Positions 20,895 to 28,890 of a DNA stretch of 64,000 bases are shown in pieces. The position numbers and the translations under genes were made by a program. Positions within the stretch are counted from its first letter, which is position 1. Each line of letters opens with the position of its first letter. This DNA comes from Salegentibacter sp. Hel_I_6 (GTDB lineage: Bacteria; Bacteroidota; Bacteroidia; Flavobacteriales; Flavobacteriaceae). The notes under the pieces are model-generated. The model was not told where the DNA came from. It saw nothing but the letters and a program-made list of their open reading frames with translations, and ran no database searches. Where the stretch lies: positions 1,302,001-1,366,000 of the forward strand of contig NZ_JQNQ01000001.1 in the NCBI RefSeq assembly GCF_000745315.1, written 5' to 3'.

Positions 20895-23591
20895 TTACAA
20901 TTTTGCAGCCTTCAACCTTAATGCATTTGCAATCACCGAAACCGAGCTAAAACTCATGGCTAAAGCTGCGATCATTGGAGAAAGTAAAAGTCCAAAAACA
21001 GGATATAGCACCCCGGCTGCTATAGGTACTCCAAGGGTATTATAGATCAAAGCAAAAAATAAATTCTGCTTAATATTCCGCATCACTTTTTTACTCAAAG
21101 TCTTTGCTTTTTTAACCGCCTTTAGATCCCCTTTCACTAAAGTGATTTCAGCACTTTCTATAGCTACATCTGTACCGGTTCCCATAGCAATTCCAATATT
21201 AGCCTGGGCCAGAGCAGGAGCATCGTTAATTCCGTCGCCTGCCATAGCTACTTTTCTTCCTTTTTCCTGAAGTTTTTTTACTTCATTTTGCTTATCCTCT
21301 GGAAGCATTCCAGCTTTAAAGCCGGTTAACCCGAGTTCTTCAGCCACAGATTTTGCAGTTTTCTCATTATCGCCGGTAAACATATAAACCTCCAGGCCAT
21401 CATCCATAAGAGATTTCAAGGCTTCTCTACTGGTTTTCTTGATAGGATCTGTAATTGTGAAATAACCTACTAATTTATCATCTCGCGATATATAGGAAAC
21501 GGTTTTACCTTTTTCCTGCTCTGCAGTTACTTTTTTATTTATTTCTGAAGGAATCTCAACTTTTTCAGCCTGCATTAGCTTTTCATTTCCAATAGCTATT
21601 TTCTGATTGTCTACCATTCCGGTCACCCCTTTTCCGGTAACGGAATTAAAATCTGAAGTTTTTGAAAATTCAAGTTGTTGATTCTTTGCAAAATCTACAG
21701 TTGCTTTAGCCAGAGGATGTTCACTCTGGGAATTTACCGCAGCAATAAGTTTTATAATTTCCTCCTTATTTTCTTCAGAAGAAACTACTTCTACTTTTTC
21801 TACTTTGGGTTTACCTTCAGTGATGGTTCCTGTTTTATCAATAATCAAGGTATCAATATCATCCATCTCTTCCAGGGCACGGGCATTTTTGATTAGAACT
21901 CCATTTTGGGCTCCTTTTCCTACGCCTACCATTACCGACATTGGCGTAGCCAGGCCAAGCGCACAGGGGCAGGCTATGATCAATACCGCAATAGCATTTA
22001 CAAGAGCATAGACATAGGAAGGTTCAGGGCCATAAATCGCCCAAATCACAAATGTAATTATTGAAATTAGCACCACAATAGGCACAAAATAAGCTGAAAT
22101 CCTATCGGCCAGTTTTTGAATTGGCGCCTGCGACCTGCTGGCATCATTTACCATTTTTATAATTTGAGAAAGGAGAGTTTCTTCTCCCACTTTTTCGGCT
22201 TTCATCGTAAAGCTTCTGTTGCCATTAATAGTTCCCGAACTCACCTTATCTCCCTCTACTTTATCTACCGGAATAGGTTCCCCGGTAATCATAGACTCAT
22301 CTATGCTGGAATTCCCGTTTTCGATAGTTCCGTCTACCGGAATTTTATCGCCGGGTTTTACTCTTAGAGTATCGCCCTCTTGAATATCATCTATAGCAAC
22401 TTCTTTTTCCTCCCCATCAACAACTTTAATCGCTTTATTTGGAGCGAGTTTTAGTAATTCTTTAATTGCAGAATTTGTCTTACTATGGGCCCGGGCTTCG
22501 AGAACCTGGCCGAGTAAAACTAGGGTTAGAATAACGGTTGCCGCTTCAAAATAAACGTGTACCGTACCACTTTCAGTTTTAAACTGTGGAGGGAAAAAGT
22601 CTGGAAATATTAACCCGAAAACACTAAAGATCCAGGCCACTCCTGCTCCAATCCCAATTAGCGTGAACATATTTAGATTCCAGGTCTTTACAGAACGCCA
22701 AGCACGTTCAAAAAACATCCAGGTAGCGTAAAAAACAACTGGCAGGGAAAGCCCAAATTGAATCCAATTCCAATATTGTTGATCTAAAATTTCATAAAGT
22801 GGATTGCCTGAAATCATTTCAGACATCGCGATAATAAAAATAGGTAGCGTAAACGCTACGGCTATTTTAAACTTCTTAAGCAGTTTTTTATAAGATTTAC
22901 TTTCCGAAGATTCTTCGGGTTCTTTAGGTACCAGGTCCATTCCGCATTTGGGGCAGGAACCGGGACCATCCTGCTCCACTTCTGGATGCATTGGGCAGGT
23001 ATAGGTAGTAGCTTGTGGTTTTAGGCTGGCTTCTTCTACCAGATCCATTCCGCAAACAGGACAATCACCGGGCTTATCGTAAGTTTTATCGCCTTCACAA
23101 TGCATAGGGCAATAGAAAACGCCTGTGCCTTCACCTTTAGGTTTTTTCTTTTTTGGTTTTACTTCTTCTCCGGGTTCGTGAATTTGATAATGCCCACCAT
23201 CATCCTGTAAAGCCTGCTGTAGTTTCTTTAAAGGAATATTCTCTTTCGAAAAAATCTTAGCTTCAGCCTTTTCAAGACCTACTTTTACTCTTTTTACTCC
23301 TTCAACTTTATTTAATGTGGCTTCAACATGATCGCTGCATCCTTTGCAGGTCATTCCACTTACCGAATAAGTTTGTGGAACCTCATCGGCTAAATAAATA
23401 TCGTAATTGCTATCTTCAAGGGCAGCCTGGAACTTTTCAAGTTCAATATGCTTTTCCATCTCGATCTCAGCACTGGCTTTTTCGAGGTCTACTTTAGCAT
23501 TGGTAACACCTTCCACGCTCTTTAAGGAATTTTCAACGTGGGCTCTGCATCCCATGCAGGTCATCCCGGAAATTTGATAGGTATGTTTCAT
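20895..23591 (-). CDS. copA: Cu(I)-translocating P1B-type ATPase with two HMA and two HMBD domains
   Basis: An 898-residue copper-exporting ATPase. The start at 23591 (MKHTYQISGMTCMGC) begins the first HMA domain; an upstream in-frame Met adds only unrelated residues. Order: HMA1 (GMTCMGC), HMA2 (GMTCKGC), two heavy-metal-binding modules of about 28 residues (CPMHCEGD...CPVCGMDL and CPMHPEVE...CPKCGMDL, about 158-228), then the membrane core with the CPC metal site in IACPCALGLATP, the phosphorylation loop DKTGTITEGKP and the hinge GDGINDAPAL. CPC marks the Cu(I)/Ag(I) subtype. It moves copper from cytoplasm to periplasm, where the linked Cus system would take over. It is last in the copper island. 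Confidence 0.95.
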   Translation of the reverse strand: MKHTYQISGMTCMGCRAHVENSLKSVEGVTNAKVDLEKASAEIEMEKHIELEKFQAALEDSNYDIYLADEVPQTYSVSGMTCKGCSDHVEATLNKVEGVKRVKVGLEKAEAKIFSKENIPLKKLQQALQDDGGHYQIHEPGEEVKPKKKKPKGEGTGVFYCPMHCEGDKTYDKPGDCPVCGMDLVEEASLKPQATTYTCPMHPEVEQDGPGSCPKCGMDLVPKEPEESSESKSYKKLLKKFKIAVAFTLPIFIIAMSEMISGNPLYEILDQQYWNWIQFGLSLPVVFYATWMFFERAWRSVKTWNLNMFTLIGIGAGVAWIFSVFGLIFPDFFPPQFKTESGTVHVYFEAATVILTLVLLGQVLEARAHSKTNSAIKELLKLAPNKAIKVVDGEEKEVAIDDIQEGDTLRVKPGDKIPVDGTIENGNSSIDESMITGEPIPVDKVEGDKVSSGTINGNRSFTMKAEKVGEETLLSQIIKMVNDASRSQAPIQKLADRISAYFVPIVVLISIITFVIWAIYGPEPSYVYALVNAIAVLIIACPCALGLATPMSVMVGVGKGAQNGVLIKNARALEEMDDIDTLIIDKTGTITEGKPKVEKVEVVSSEENKEEIIKLIAAVNSQSEHPLAKATVDFAKNQQLEFSKTSDFNSVTGKGVTGMVDNQKIAIGNEKLMQAEKVEIPSEINKKVTAEQEKGKTVSYISRDDKLVGYFTITDPIKKTSREALKSLMDDGLEVYMFTGDNEKTAKSVAEELGLTGFKAGMLPEDKQNEVKKLQEKGRKVAMAGDGINDAPALAQANIGIAMGTGTDVAIESAEITLVKGDLKAVKKAKTLSKKVMRNIKQNLFFALIYNTLGVPIAAGVLYPVFGLLLSPMIAALAMSFSSVSVIANALRLKAAKL

Positions 23592-23635
23592 AAATATGAT
23601 TGAAGAAAAAAGACTGTTCGAATTTTTCCTGGTAG

Positions 23636-23706
23636 ACGTCAAACTGAACTTGTTTCAGGTTCTAATTTCTTTCAACCTAGATGCTGAAACAAGTTCAGCA
23701 TGACGT
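23636..23706. repeat. palindromic interspersed repeat (CTGAACTTGTTTCAG family)
   Basis: The left arm has ACGTC followed by CTGAACTTGTTTCAG at 23644-23658. The right arm has CTGAAACAAGTTCAG at 23684-23698 and then TGACGT. The 15-bp core is a perfect inverted repeat with a loop of about 25 nt. The same word (GTCATGCTGAACTTGTTTCAGCATCT) is a widespread intergenic repeat in bacterial genomes, from memory. It separates copA from the storage protein gene and may form a hairpin in the transcript. Confidence 0.85.
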
Positions 23707-23747
23707 GATTAAAACTAATAATTCAAACAGCCTTAAAAAATTAAATT

Positions 23748-24068
23748 CTATGCTAAATAAGCCTCGCAAGCCTTCACGCATTCACGACAAGCTTTTGCGC
23801 ATTCCTGGCAATGATCGTGCTCGTGTTGTCCACATTCATCTGCACAGGCATTACAAACTTCGATACAATATTTTACGAGTCCGTCTACATTTTTATAATC
23901 GGTAGCCAAAACCTGGTTAAGGGTGCTACAAACCTCTGCACAAACCTTATCGGTTCTAATGCAATCTTTCATCATTTTCACATTGTCTTCATCCAGACAG
24001 GCATCTGCACAATAATTACAATGGTTAATGCAATTTCCCAATGCTTTCAGCATTTTTTCATTTCTCAT
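23748..24068 (-). CDS. four-helix-bundle copper storage protein (Csp/DUF326-like)
   Basis: A 106-residue protein with 16 cysteines, most in CxxxC spacing along predicted helices (CINHCNYCADAC, CIEVCNACADEC, CQECAKACRECVKAC). This is the layout of Csp proteins, in which cysteines line the core of a four-helix bundle and bind many Cu(I) ions. No signal peptide is visible, so it is probably cytosolic, like Csp3. It lies between the regulator and copA in the copper island, which supports the role. Confidence 0.88.
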   Translation of the reverse strand: MRNEKMLKALGNCINHCNYCADACLDEDNVKMMKDCIRTDKVCAEVCSTLNQVLATDYKNVDGLVKYCIEVCNACADECGQHEHDHCQECAKACRECVKACEAYLA

Positions 24069-24421
24069 AATATTGGTTTTTATTGGTTTACAACGAAATT
24101 AACTACTAAAAACAGAAATGGGTTTTAAAATTATGGTAAGAAGTTTTAAGAAAATGGGAAAAGATGGTGATAATTAATTATGGTAAACTACTTCGGAGCA
24201 AGCTCACGAAACATTAGTATTGGAAAATACAATTTGATTTCGAGGCAAGCCTTGGAGCATTTAATCTCGATTATCGAGTAAAAGGCCACTAATTCGCGAA
24301 TTAAATAGAAATCTCTGTCCAGAAATTGTTTATATCCCCGCCCGTGAAACAAGCTTTCTCATTAGGAATGAATCAAACTTAATTTCTAGAAAATATTCGT
24401 GTATTCGTGGCAAAAACCCTC
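24069..24421. other. intergenic region between the storage protein and regulator genes
   Basis: About 350 bases without a credible gene. It contains scraps that look like degenerate interspersed repeats (cttcggagcaagctcacga near 24190; tcgaggcaagcc near 24240; attcgtgtattcgtggcaaaaa near 24395), but no intact palindrome. The promoter of the storage protein gene should lie at its left end; the best candidate is TAATTTCG on the minus strand near 24102, one base off consensus. Confidence 0.4.
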
Positions 24422-24988
24422 TTAAAGTTTATCCAGCGACTTACGATCCTGATGTTGTGATTTAAATTGAGAAGGATTCATCCCTGTTTCTTTTTTAAAG
24501 AAAGTAGAAAGATAAGCGGCACTGCCAAAGCCCATTTTATCGGCAATTTCTGAAATATTCAACTCCCCGTATTCCAAAAGTTCTTTAATGCGTTCTGCTT
24601 TTATTTTATTCTGAAAACTTTGAATACTATGTCCTTCTGCTTTAGAGAAAATGTTGGTGAGATGACTGTAATCGTAATGCAATTCTTCACTTAAAACTTC
24701 AGAAAGTTTTTTGTTTCCTGCATCTTTATGTTCGTAAACCAATTCTATAATCAAGGATTTTATATCGGTTACAATTTTGTTATTTCTTTCAGCTACAATT
24801 TCAAAACCGTTCGCATTGAGTTCCTCTTCCAGACTTTGGAATTGAGCTTCAGAAAGTTCGTTTTCAAATTCAATCCTGCCCAAACTTATGTTTATATAAT
24901 TAAGGTTTTGCTGTTGCAAAGTCTTCTCAACACTCATTAGGCAACGGTCACAAACCATATTCTTTATATGCAGAATGTTTTCTTTCAA
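24422..24988 (-). CDS. AraC-family regulator with N-terminal HMA-like metal-binding domain
   Basis: A 188-residue fusion. Residues 1-70 look like a heavy-metal-associated ferredoxin-like domain with CxxC in MVCDRC (Cys13, Cys16). Residues about 85-180 are an AraC DNA-binding domain with two helix-turn-helix units, the second in LNISEIADKMGFGSAAYLSTFFKKETGMNP. The HMA part probably senses Cu(I) and the AraC part controls the island; this is inferred from the fusion and location. It has no sugar-binding domain. It is separated from the upstream DUF3347 gene by a strong inverted repeat, suggesting a separate transcript. Confidence 0.88.
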   Translation of the reverse strand: MKENILHIKNMVCDRCLMSVEKTLQQQNLNYINISLGRIEFENELSEAQFQSLEEELNANGFEIVAERNNKIVTDIKSLIIELVYEHKDAGNKKLSEVLSEELHYDYSHLTNIFSKAEGHSIQSFQNKIKAERIKELLEYGELNISEIADKMGFGSAAYLSTFFKKETGMNPSQFKSQHQDRKSLDKL

Positions 24989-25011
24989 AATAGGTATGAT
25001 TTATAAGAAAT

Positions 25012-25062
25012 AAGGTCGGTTAAAAATTCAGATTGGAGAATCAAAAATGTTTAACCGACCTT
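25012..25062 (-). terminator. perfect 13-bp inverted repeat between the DUF3347 gene and the regulator gene
   Basis: AAGGTCGGTTAAA (25012-25024) and TTTAACCGACCTT (25050-25062) are perfect complements with a 25-nt loop. It lies after the DUF3347 stop (25076) and before the regulator start (24988). On the minus strand the stem is followed by ATTTCTTAT, a poor T tract, so it may be a terminator, an mRNA-stabilising hairpin or an operator. Confidence 0.6.
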
Positions 25063-25075
25063 AAAAATGATTTAA

Positions 25076-25642
25076 TTATTCAATGGTTGCTTCTACCCTA
25101 CCGCATTTCAGCATTTTATTTCCGTAGTAAGGATTAAAAATATCTTTTGAATTTGAATACCAATAGTCTCCTTTTCCTTCAAAAGCCATTGGGCAATATT
25201 GCTTATAAATTGCTCCAGATTCCAAAGCATTCATTAACACAGGCTCCATTACTTCTGTAAGTTGAGAAAAAGCCTCACGTTGTTTATTCACATCGTCGCT
25301 TTCTGCAATGGTATTTGCTATAGCCGCTATACCTTCGTTCTCGCTGGCTTTTTCTGCGAGTTTTGCAGCTTTTTCACCGGCTGCTTCGGCATCTGTATTA
25401 ACAAAGGCATCCTTGATCTCTACATACAAGGTATAGATTTCTGCGGTGTTTTCATCTTTAAATTCGGCTTGCATTTCTTCGCCCTTATAAGTTTCTGCTT
25501 TAGCCTGTTCATCTGGCTGGTGCATCTCATTCTGCATAGGCTCTGGCCCATCTTCTTTATTTTCTTCATTCTTACAGGAGAAAATCACTAAACTTCCAGC
25601 AATTAGGCTGAGCATTGTTAAGCTTCTAAGATTTCTTTTCAT
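25076..25642 (-). CDS. DUF3347 domain lipoprotein
   Basis: A 188-residue lipoprotein. The start at 25642 (MKRNLRSLTM) gives a proper signal peptide with lipobox IFSC (Cys23). A Met/His/acidic linker follows (NEMHQPDEQ), then a DUF3347 domain ending in YCPMAFEGKGDYWY, FNPYYGNKMLKCG. The same signature ends the CusB-like adaptor encoded upstream. The conserved Cys-Pro-Met and Met-x-x-Cys suggest periplasmic Cu(I) binding; this is inference from residues and context. Confidence 0.87.
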   Translation of the reverse strand: MKRNLRSLTMLSLIAGSLVIFSCKNEENKEDGPEPMQNEMHQPDEQAKAETYKGEEMQAEFKDENTAEIYTLYVEIKDAFVNTDAEAAGEKAAKLAEKASENEGIAAIANTIAESDDVNKQREAFSQLTEVMEPVLMNALESGAIYKQYCPMAFEGKGDYWYSNSKDIFNPYYGNKMLKCGRVEATIE

Positions 25643-25685
25643 TGTTTTGATTTTTAATATATAGTTTAATTTGAGGCTCAAAAAT

Positions 25686-26231
25686 TTAATCTTTAATGTT
25701 AATTCGGTTGATATTTGCGGTTCCAAAGACCAGCACGAAGAAATAGAGAATTGTTTCCAAAATCACTAAGAATTTAGCCGATAATGACACAGGCACAAAA
25801 TCACCATAACCAACTGTAGAAAATGAGATAAGCGAATAATAGAAAAACTCAAAGAATAGAAATATTGAGGGTTCTGTAAACACTAAACTCGTTTTAAAAT
25901 TTGCTGCTTCATTTAAATAAAGCGCATAATAATCTGACGCAAACGAAAGCACAATAAGGCTTATTATTAGCGTAAAAAGGCTTAAAACATGTTCTAAATA
26001 ATGACTATCTCCTAGTATCTTGCTTAACTGGGTAAAAGTAATTCTTACTATTAAAAATGCCTTGGTAATCGCAATAGCAATGATAAGCCATTTCCAGGCT
26101 TCATTATCCAATGATTTTGGCAGAAATAATATATATAATAAAGCTAGAACTACTACTATTCCCAGGGTCCATCCTGCTTTAGAAAACAGTTGACCATAAA
26201 ACTTCCTGTCAGCTTCTTTTTTATCATCCAT
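25686..26231 (-). CDS. two-TM potassium channel (Ion_trans_2)
   Basis: A 181-residue membrane protein with helices near 18-35, 45-62, 80-105 and 120-175, and the K+ selectivity filter FSTVGYGDFVP between the last two. No RCK/TrkA or cyclic-nucleotide domain follows, so it is a minimal channel. It is 6 bases downstream of the DUF305 gene and 43 upstream of the DUF3347 gene, so it is co-transcribed with copper genes. A role in restoring membrane potential during metal stress is possible but speculative. Confidence 0.88.
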   Translation of the reverse strand: MDDKKEADRKFYGQLFSKAGWTLGIVVVLALLYILFLPKSLDNEAWKWLIIAIAITKAFLIVRITFTQLSKILGDSHYLEHVLSLFTLIISLIVLSFASDYYALYLNEAANFKTSLVFTEPSIFLFFEFFYYSLISFSTVGYGDFVPVSLSAKFLVILETILYFFVLVFGTANINRINIKD

Positions 26232-26237
26232 ACTTCC

Positions 26238-26690
26238 TTATTTCTGTTTTTCTAATCGTTCAATAAGCTCCTTCATTTGTGCGATTTCTTTTTTCTGAGC
26301 TTTTATAATTTCTTCGGCCAGTTTTTTGGTTTCCGGATCCTTTAAATCGGCTTGCTGGCTGGTCAAAATAGCAGATGAGTGATGCGGGATCATCCCTTTC
26401 ATATATTGAATATCTGAAATCCCGGTTTGGTTTCTCATCATATAATAAGTGGATCCAAAAACCAACACCGAAATTACTAAAATAGCGATATTCACCGCCT
26501 TATTTTTATACATTCCCCACATATACAACAACATCACTATGGCCATTGGTGCGATCATTAAAATCGTCATATAAGTTCGCATTGTGCTCAACATAACGTG
26601 ATCAAAAACATCGGCATTTAAGAACATTATGGCATACATTATTACAAATGACGTTGCCATCATTAATCCAAATTTCAAATATTTATTCAT
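26238..26690 (-). CDS. DUF305 family membrane protein
   Basis: A 150-residue protein with three or four hydrophobic segments in the first 95 residues, then a DUF305-type helical tail with YMKGMIPHHSSAILTSQQ and a charged coiled C-terminus. The HH pair and methionines are typical of DUF305 proteins, which are often encoded beside copper genes. The function is not established; a periplasmic copper-binding role is inferred. It lies 27 bases after the cusB-like gene and 6 before the K+ channel gene. Confidence 0.85.
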   Translation of the reverse strand: MNKYLKFGLMMATSFVIMYAIMFLNADVFDHVMLSTMRTYMTILMIAPMAIVMLLYMWGMYKNKAVNIAILVISVLVFGSTYYMMRNQTGISDIQYMKGMIPHHSSAILTSQQADLKDPETKKLAEEIIKAQKKEIAQMKELIERLEKQK

Positions 26691-26717
26691 CTTTTTGGGT
26701 TTTTGGTTAGTATTAGA

Positions 26718-28451
26718 TTATTCTTTAATCGTATCGGTAACTTCCCCACAGTTAAGCATAGCGCTGCCGTAATATGGATTTCTAATCTCTTCGGAAAAGC
26801 TCAACCAGTTGGCACCCTTATCATTATTCGCCATAGGGCAATGTTGAATATAAACGCGCTCATCAAAAGGTTTAAAACTCTTCGCCATTCTAATTATTAC
26901 TGCTGAAAATTCATCAAACCCATCTCTAAATGCTGAAATATCTTCGGAAGCTTTTAAGTCAGATAAATGCATCTGAAGCTCTCTTTTATAATTTTTGAAA
27001 GCATCTGCGGCCGAATTTTCAAATTTAGAATTATCAATAGTTGCCAGGCTATTTTCAAGTGCTTCCAAAGTACCTGAAGCATTTTTAAAATCATCTTCAA
27101 CCAGGGCATCTTTTAATTCAAAATACTTGTCAAAAACATTGTTTAGCGCCTGCTTTTCATCTTCTGAAACCTCTATTTCTGCTTCCTTAGAATTTTCAAA
27201 AGTTTCCGACGGACTCATCATACTTGGTTTTCCCGCGAGTTGCACTGCAGCATCTACGGTAAAAGCTCCGTTCACTACAATTTCATCAGCTTCATTTAAA
27301 CCTTCTTCAACAATATAAGAATCGCCCAGGGAATTCCCCAAAACCACCTCTCGAATACTAAAACCAGAACGCTCATTCATAGTTTCCTTTATATAAACCA
27401 AAGATCTTTTTCCCGTCCATAAAATCGCCGATTTTGGAATTACAATTTCTTTATTTTGCGCATCAAGATTGCTTTCTATTATTCCCGTGGCAAACATTCC
27501 CGGTTTAATACGCCTGTCTTGATTATCAATTTCTACCCTGGCTGTAGCCACCCTGGTATTATTATTTAGTAAAGGATCTATAAAATCTACCTCTCCTTCA
27601 AAAGTTTGACCCGGGATAGATTTAATGCTATATTTCACTTTACTTCCTTCCTTTACAGCCCCCATCGTACTTTCGTAAAGATCAAAAAGTACCCAAAGTT
27701 TATCCAGGTTTGCTATTTCGTAAATTGGCATTCCCCGTTCTAAATAATCACCCTGCTCGGCCATTAATTCGGTTACCACACCACCAACATCTGCTGTTAT
27801 AGGAAAGCGTTCTATTGCAGCATTATTATTCAAGATATTCTCAATCTGGCCGTCGCTAATTTTCCAGTTTCTAAGCTTTTGTTTTGCTGCTTCAAAAAGT
27901 TCCGGCTGACTTTCTTTTATGGCAGCTGCCTGCAATAATTCTTCCTGTGCAGTTACTAATGCTGGGGAATATATGCTGGCTAAAACCTGGCCTCTATTCA
28001 CTTTTTCTCCTGTAAAATTAACGCGTAACTGCTCTATTCGCCCTGGAATATGTGTAGATTGGGTATAGGTGTTTCGTTCATCTACCTCAACTTTTCCGCT
28101 TAGCCTAATTTCTTTTGAAGCGCCACTCCTTCCCACCTGCATGGTTTGCACATTGGCCAGTTTCAAAGCATTGTCACTCATCACAAACTTGTCTGAATCC
28201 ATTTCTCCCTCATCTTCTGAAACCGGAATAAGATCCATCCCACAAATTGGGCAATCCCCCGGTTCATTTTGTCGTACCGAAGGATGCATAGAACAGGTCC
28301 AGGAATGATTTTCTGATGATTTGATGTGCTTATGTGCCGATGCCTCAGGGCTACTTGATGGACTTAGTAGAAAACCCAAAAAGAATCCCAGTAGTAAAAT
28401 CACAAATCCAATAAAGAATTTGTTATTGGGTATGTTTTTTAAACGTTCCAT
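26718..28451 (-). CDS. cusB: CusB-like RND periplasmic adaptor with HMBD and DUF3347 domains
   Basis: A 577-residue membrane-fusion protein for metal efflux. An N-terminal membrane anchor (about 10-30) is followed by an HMBD module (WTCSMHP...CPICGMDLIP, residues 51-76; Cys53, His56, Cys67, Cys70). The adaptor body follows, with a lipoyl-like hinge (TADVGGVVTELMAEQGDYL), barrel-sandwich and beta-barrel segments. From about 450 there is a DUF3347 domain ending in HCPMANNDKGANW and NPYYGSAMLNCG. The extra domains probably load or hand over Cu(I)/Ag(I). It pairs with the TolC- and CusA-like genes upstream in the same operon. Confidence 0.93.
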   Translation of the reverse strand: MERLKNIPNNKFFIGFVILLLGFFLGFLLSPSSSPEASAHKHIKSSENHSWTCSMHPSVRQNEPGDCPICGMDLIPVSEDEGEMDSDKFVMSDNALKLANVQTMQVGRSGASKEIRLSGKVEVDERNTYTQSTHIPGRIEQLRVNFTGEKVNRGQVLASIYSPALVTAQEELLQAAAIKESQPELFEAAKQKLRNWKISDGQIENILNNNAAIERFPITADVGGVVTELMAEQGDYLERGMPIYEIANLDKLWVLFDLYESTMGAVKEGSKVKYSIKSIPGQTFEGEVDFIDPLLNNNTRVATARVEIDNQDRRIKPGMFATGIIESNLDAQNKEIVIPKSAILWTGKRSLVYIKETMNERSGFSIREVVLGNSLGDSYIVEEGLNEADEIVVNGAFTVDAAVQLAGKPSMMSPSETFENSKEAEIEVSEDEKQALNNVFDKYFELKDALVEDDFKNASGTLEALENSLATIDNSKFENSAADAFKNYKRELQMHLSDLKASEDISAFRDGFDEFSAVIIRMAKSFKPFDERVYIQHCPMANNDKGANWLSFSEEIRNPYYGSAMLNCGEVTDTIKE

Positions 28452-28483
28452 ATTTTTATATATAAATTTATCAAGCGGTTAAA

Positions 28484-28840
28484 TCAGTTATTCAAATTCA
28501 AACGCGTACTGTAAATAATTTTACTTAATAGTTTTTGTACCGATAAAAGCACTTGTTTTATTTCTTCTGAAGGCGATTCATAAGTTTTTGACTTTTCACA
28601 AAGCAATAACCAGTATTCAGTTTCTTCGGCTTCTTTATGTGCTATTTTTAATTTGTGAATAAAATCGCGTTTGCTCTCACAACTTTGCGCTTCCCTAACA
28701 TTTGCCCCCACACTTGTGCCCGATTTCAGGAGCTGGCGGGCAATTATATATTTGCGCTTTTCTTCCAGATTTTCAGAAAATTCGATAGTTAGAAGTGCTA
28801 GCCTAAAACTCAATTCTAAAACTTCATTCTTTCCTTCCAT
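28484..28840 (-). CDS. four-helix-bundle protein (23S rRNA intervening-sequence protein family)
   Basis: A protein of 118 residues (or 120 from an upstream Met). Segments such as LSFRLALLTIEF, RQLLKSGTSVGANVREAQ and KIAHKEAEETEYWLLLCEKS match the TIGR02436 four-helix-bundle family, first noted in intervening sequences of 23S rRNA genes. Stand-alone copies are common in Bacteroidota; the function is unknown. It sits inside the copper efflux operon between the TolC and CusB genes, with no obvious link to copper; it may be an insertion. Confidence 0.9.
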   Translation of the reverse strand: MEGKNEVLELSFRLALLTIEFSENLEEKRKYIIARQLLKSGTSVGANVREAQSCESKRDFIHKLKIAHKEAEETEYWLLLCEKSKTYESPSEEIKQVLLSVQKLLSKIIYSTRLNLNN

Positions 28841-28890
28841 AATCAAAATAGTTTATAAAATTTAAAAAAACATATCAGCACATCAGCAAA

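Noticed and set aside
23636..23706. Insertion sequence or MITE with target duplication
   Set aside because: The palindrome has no coding content and I could not identify flanking direct duplications; a REP-like intergenic repeat is the simpler reading.
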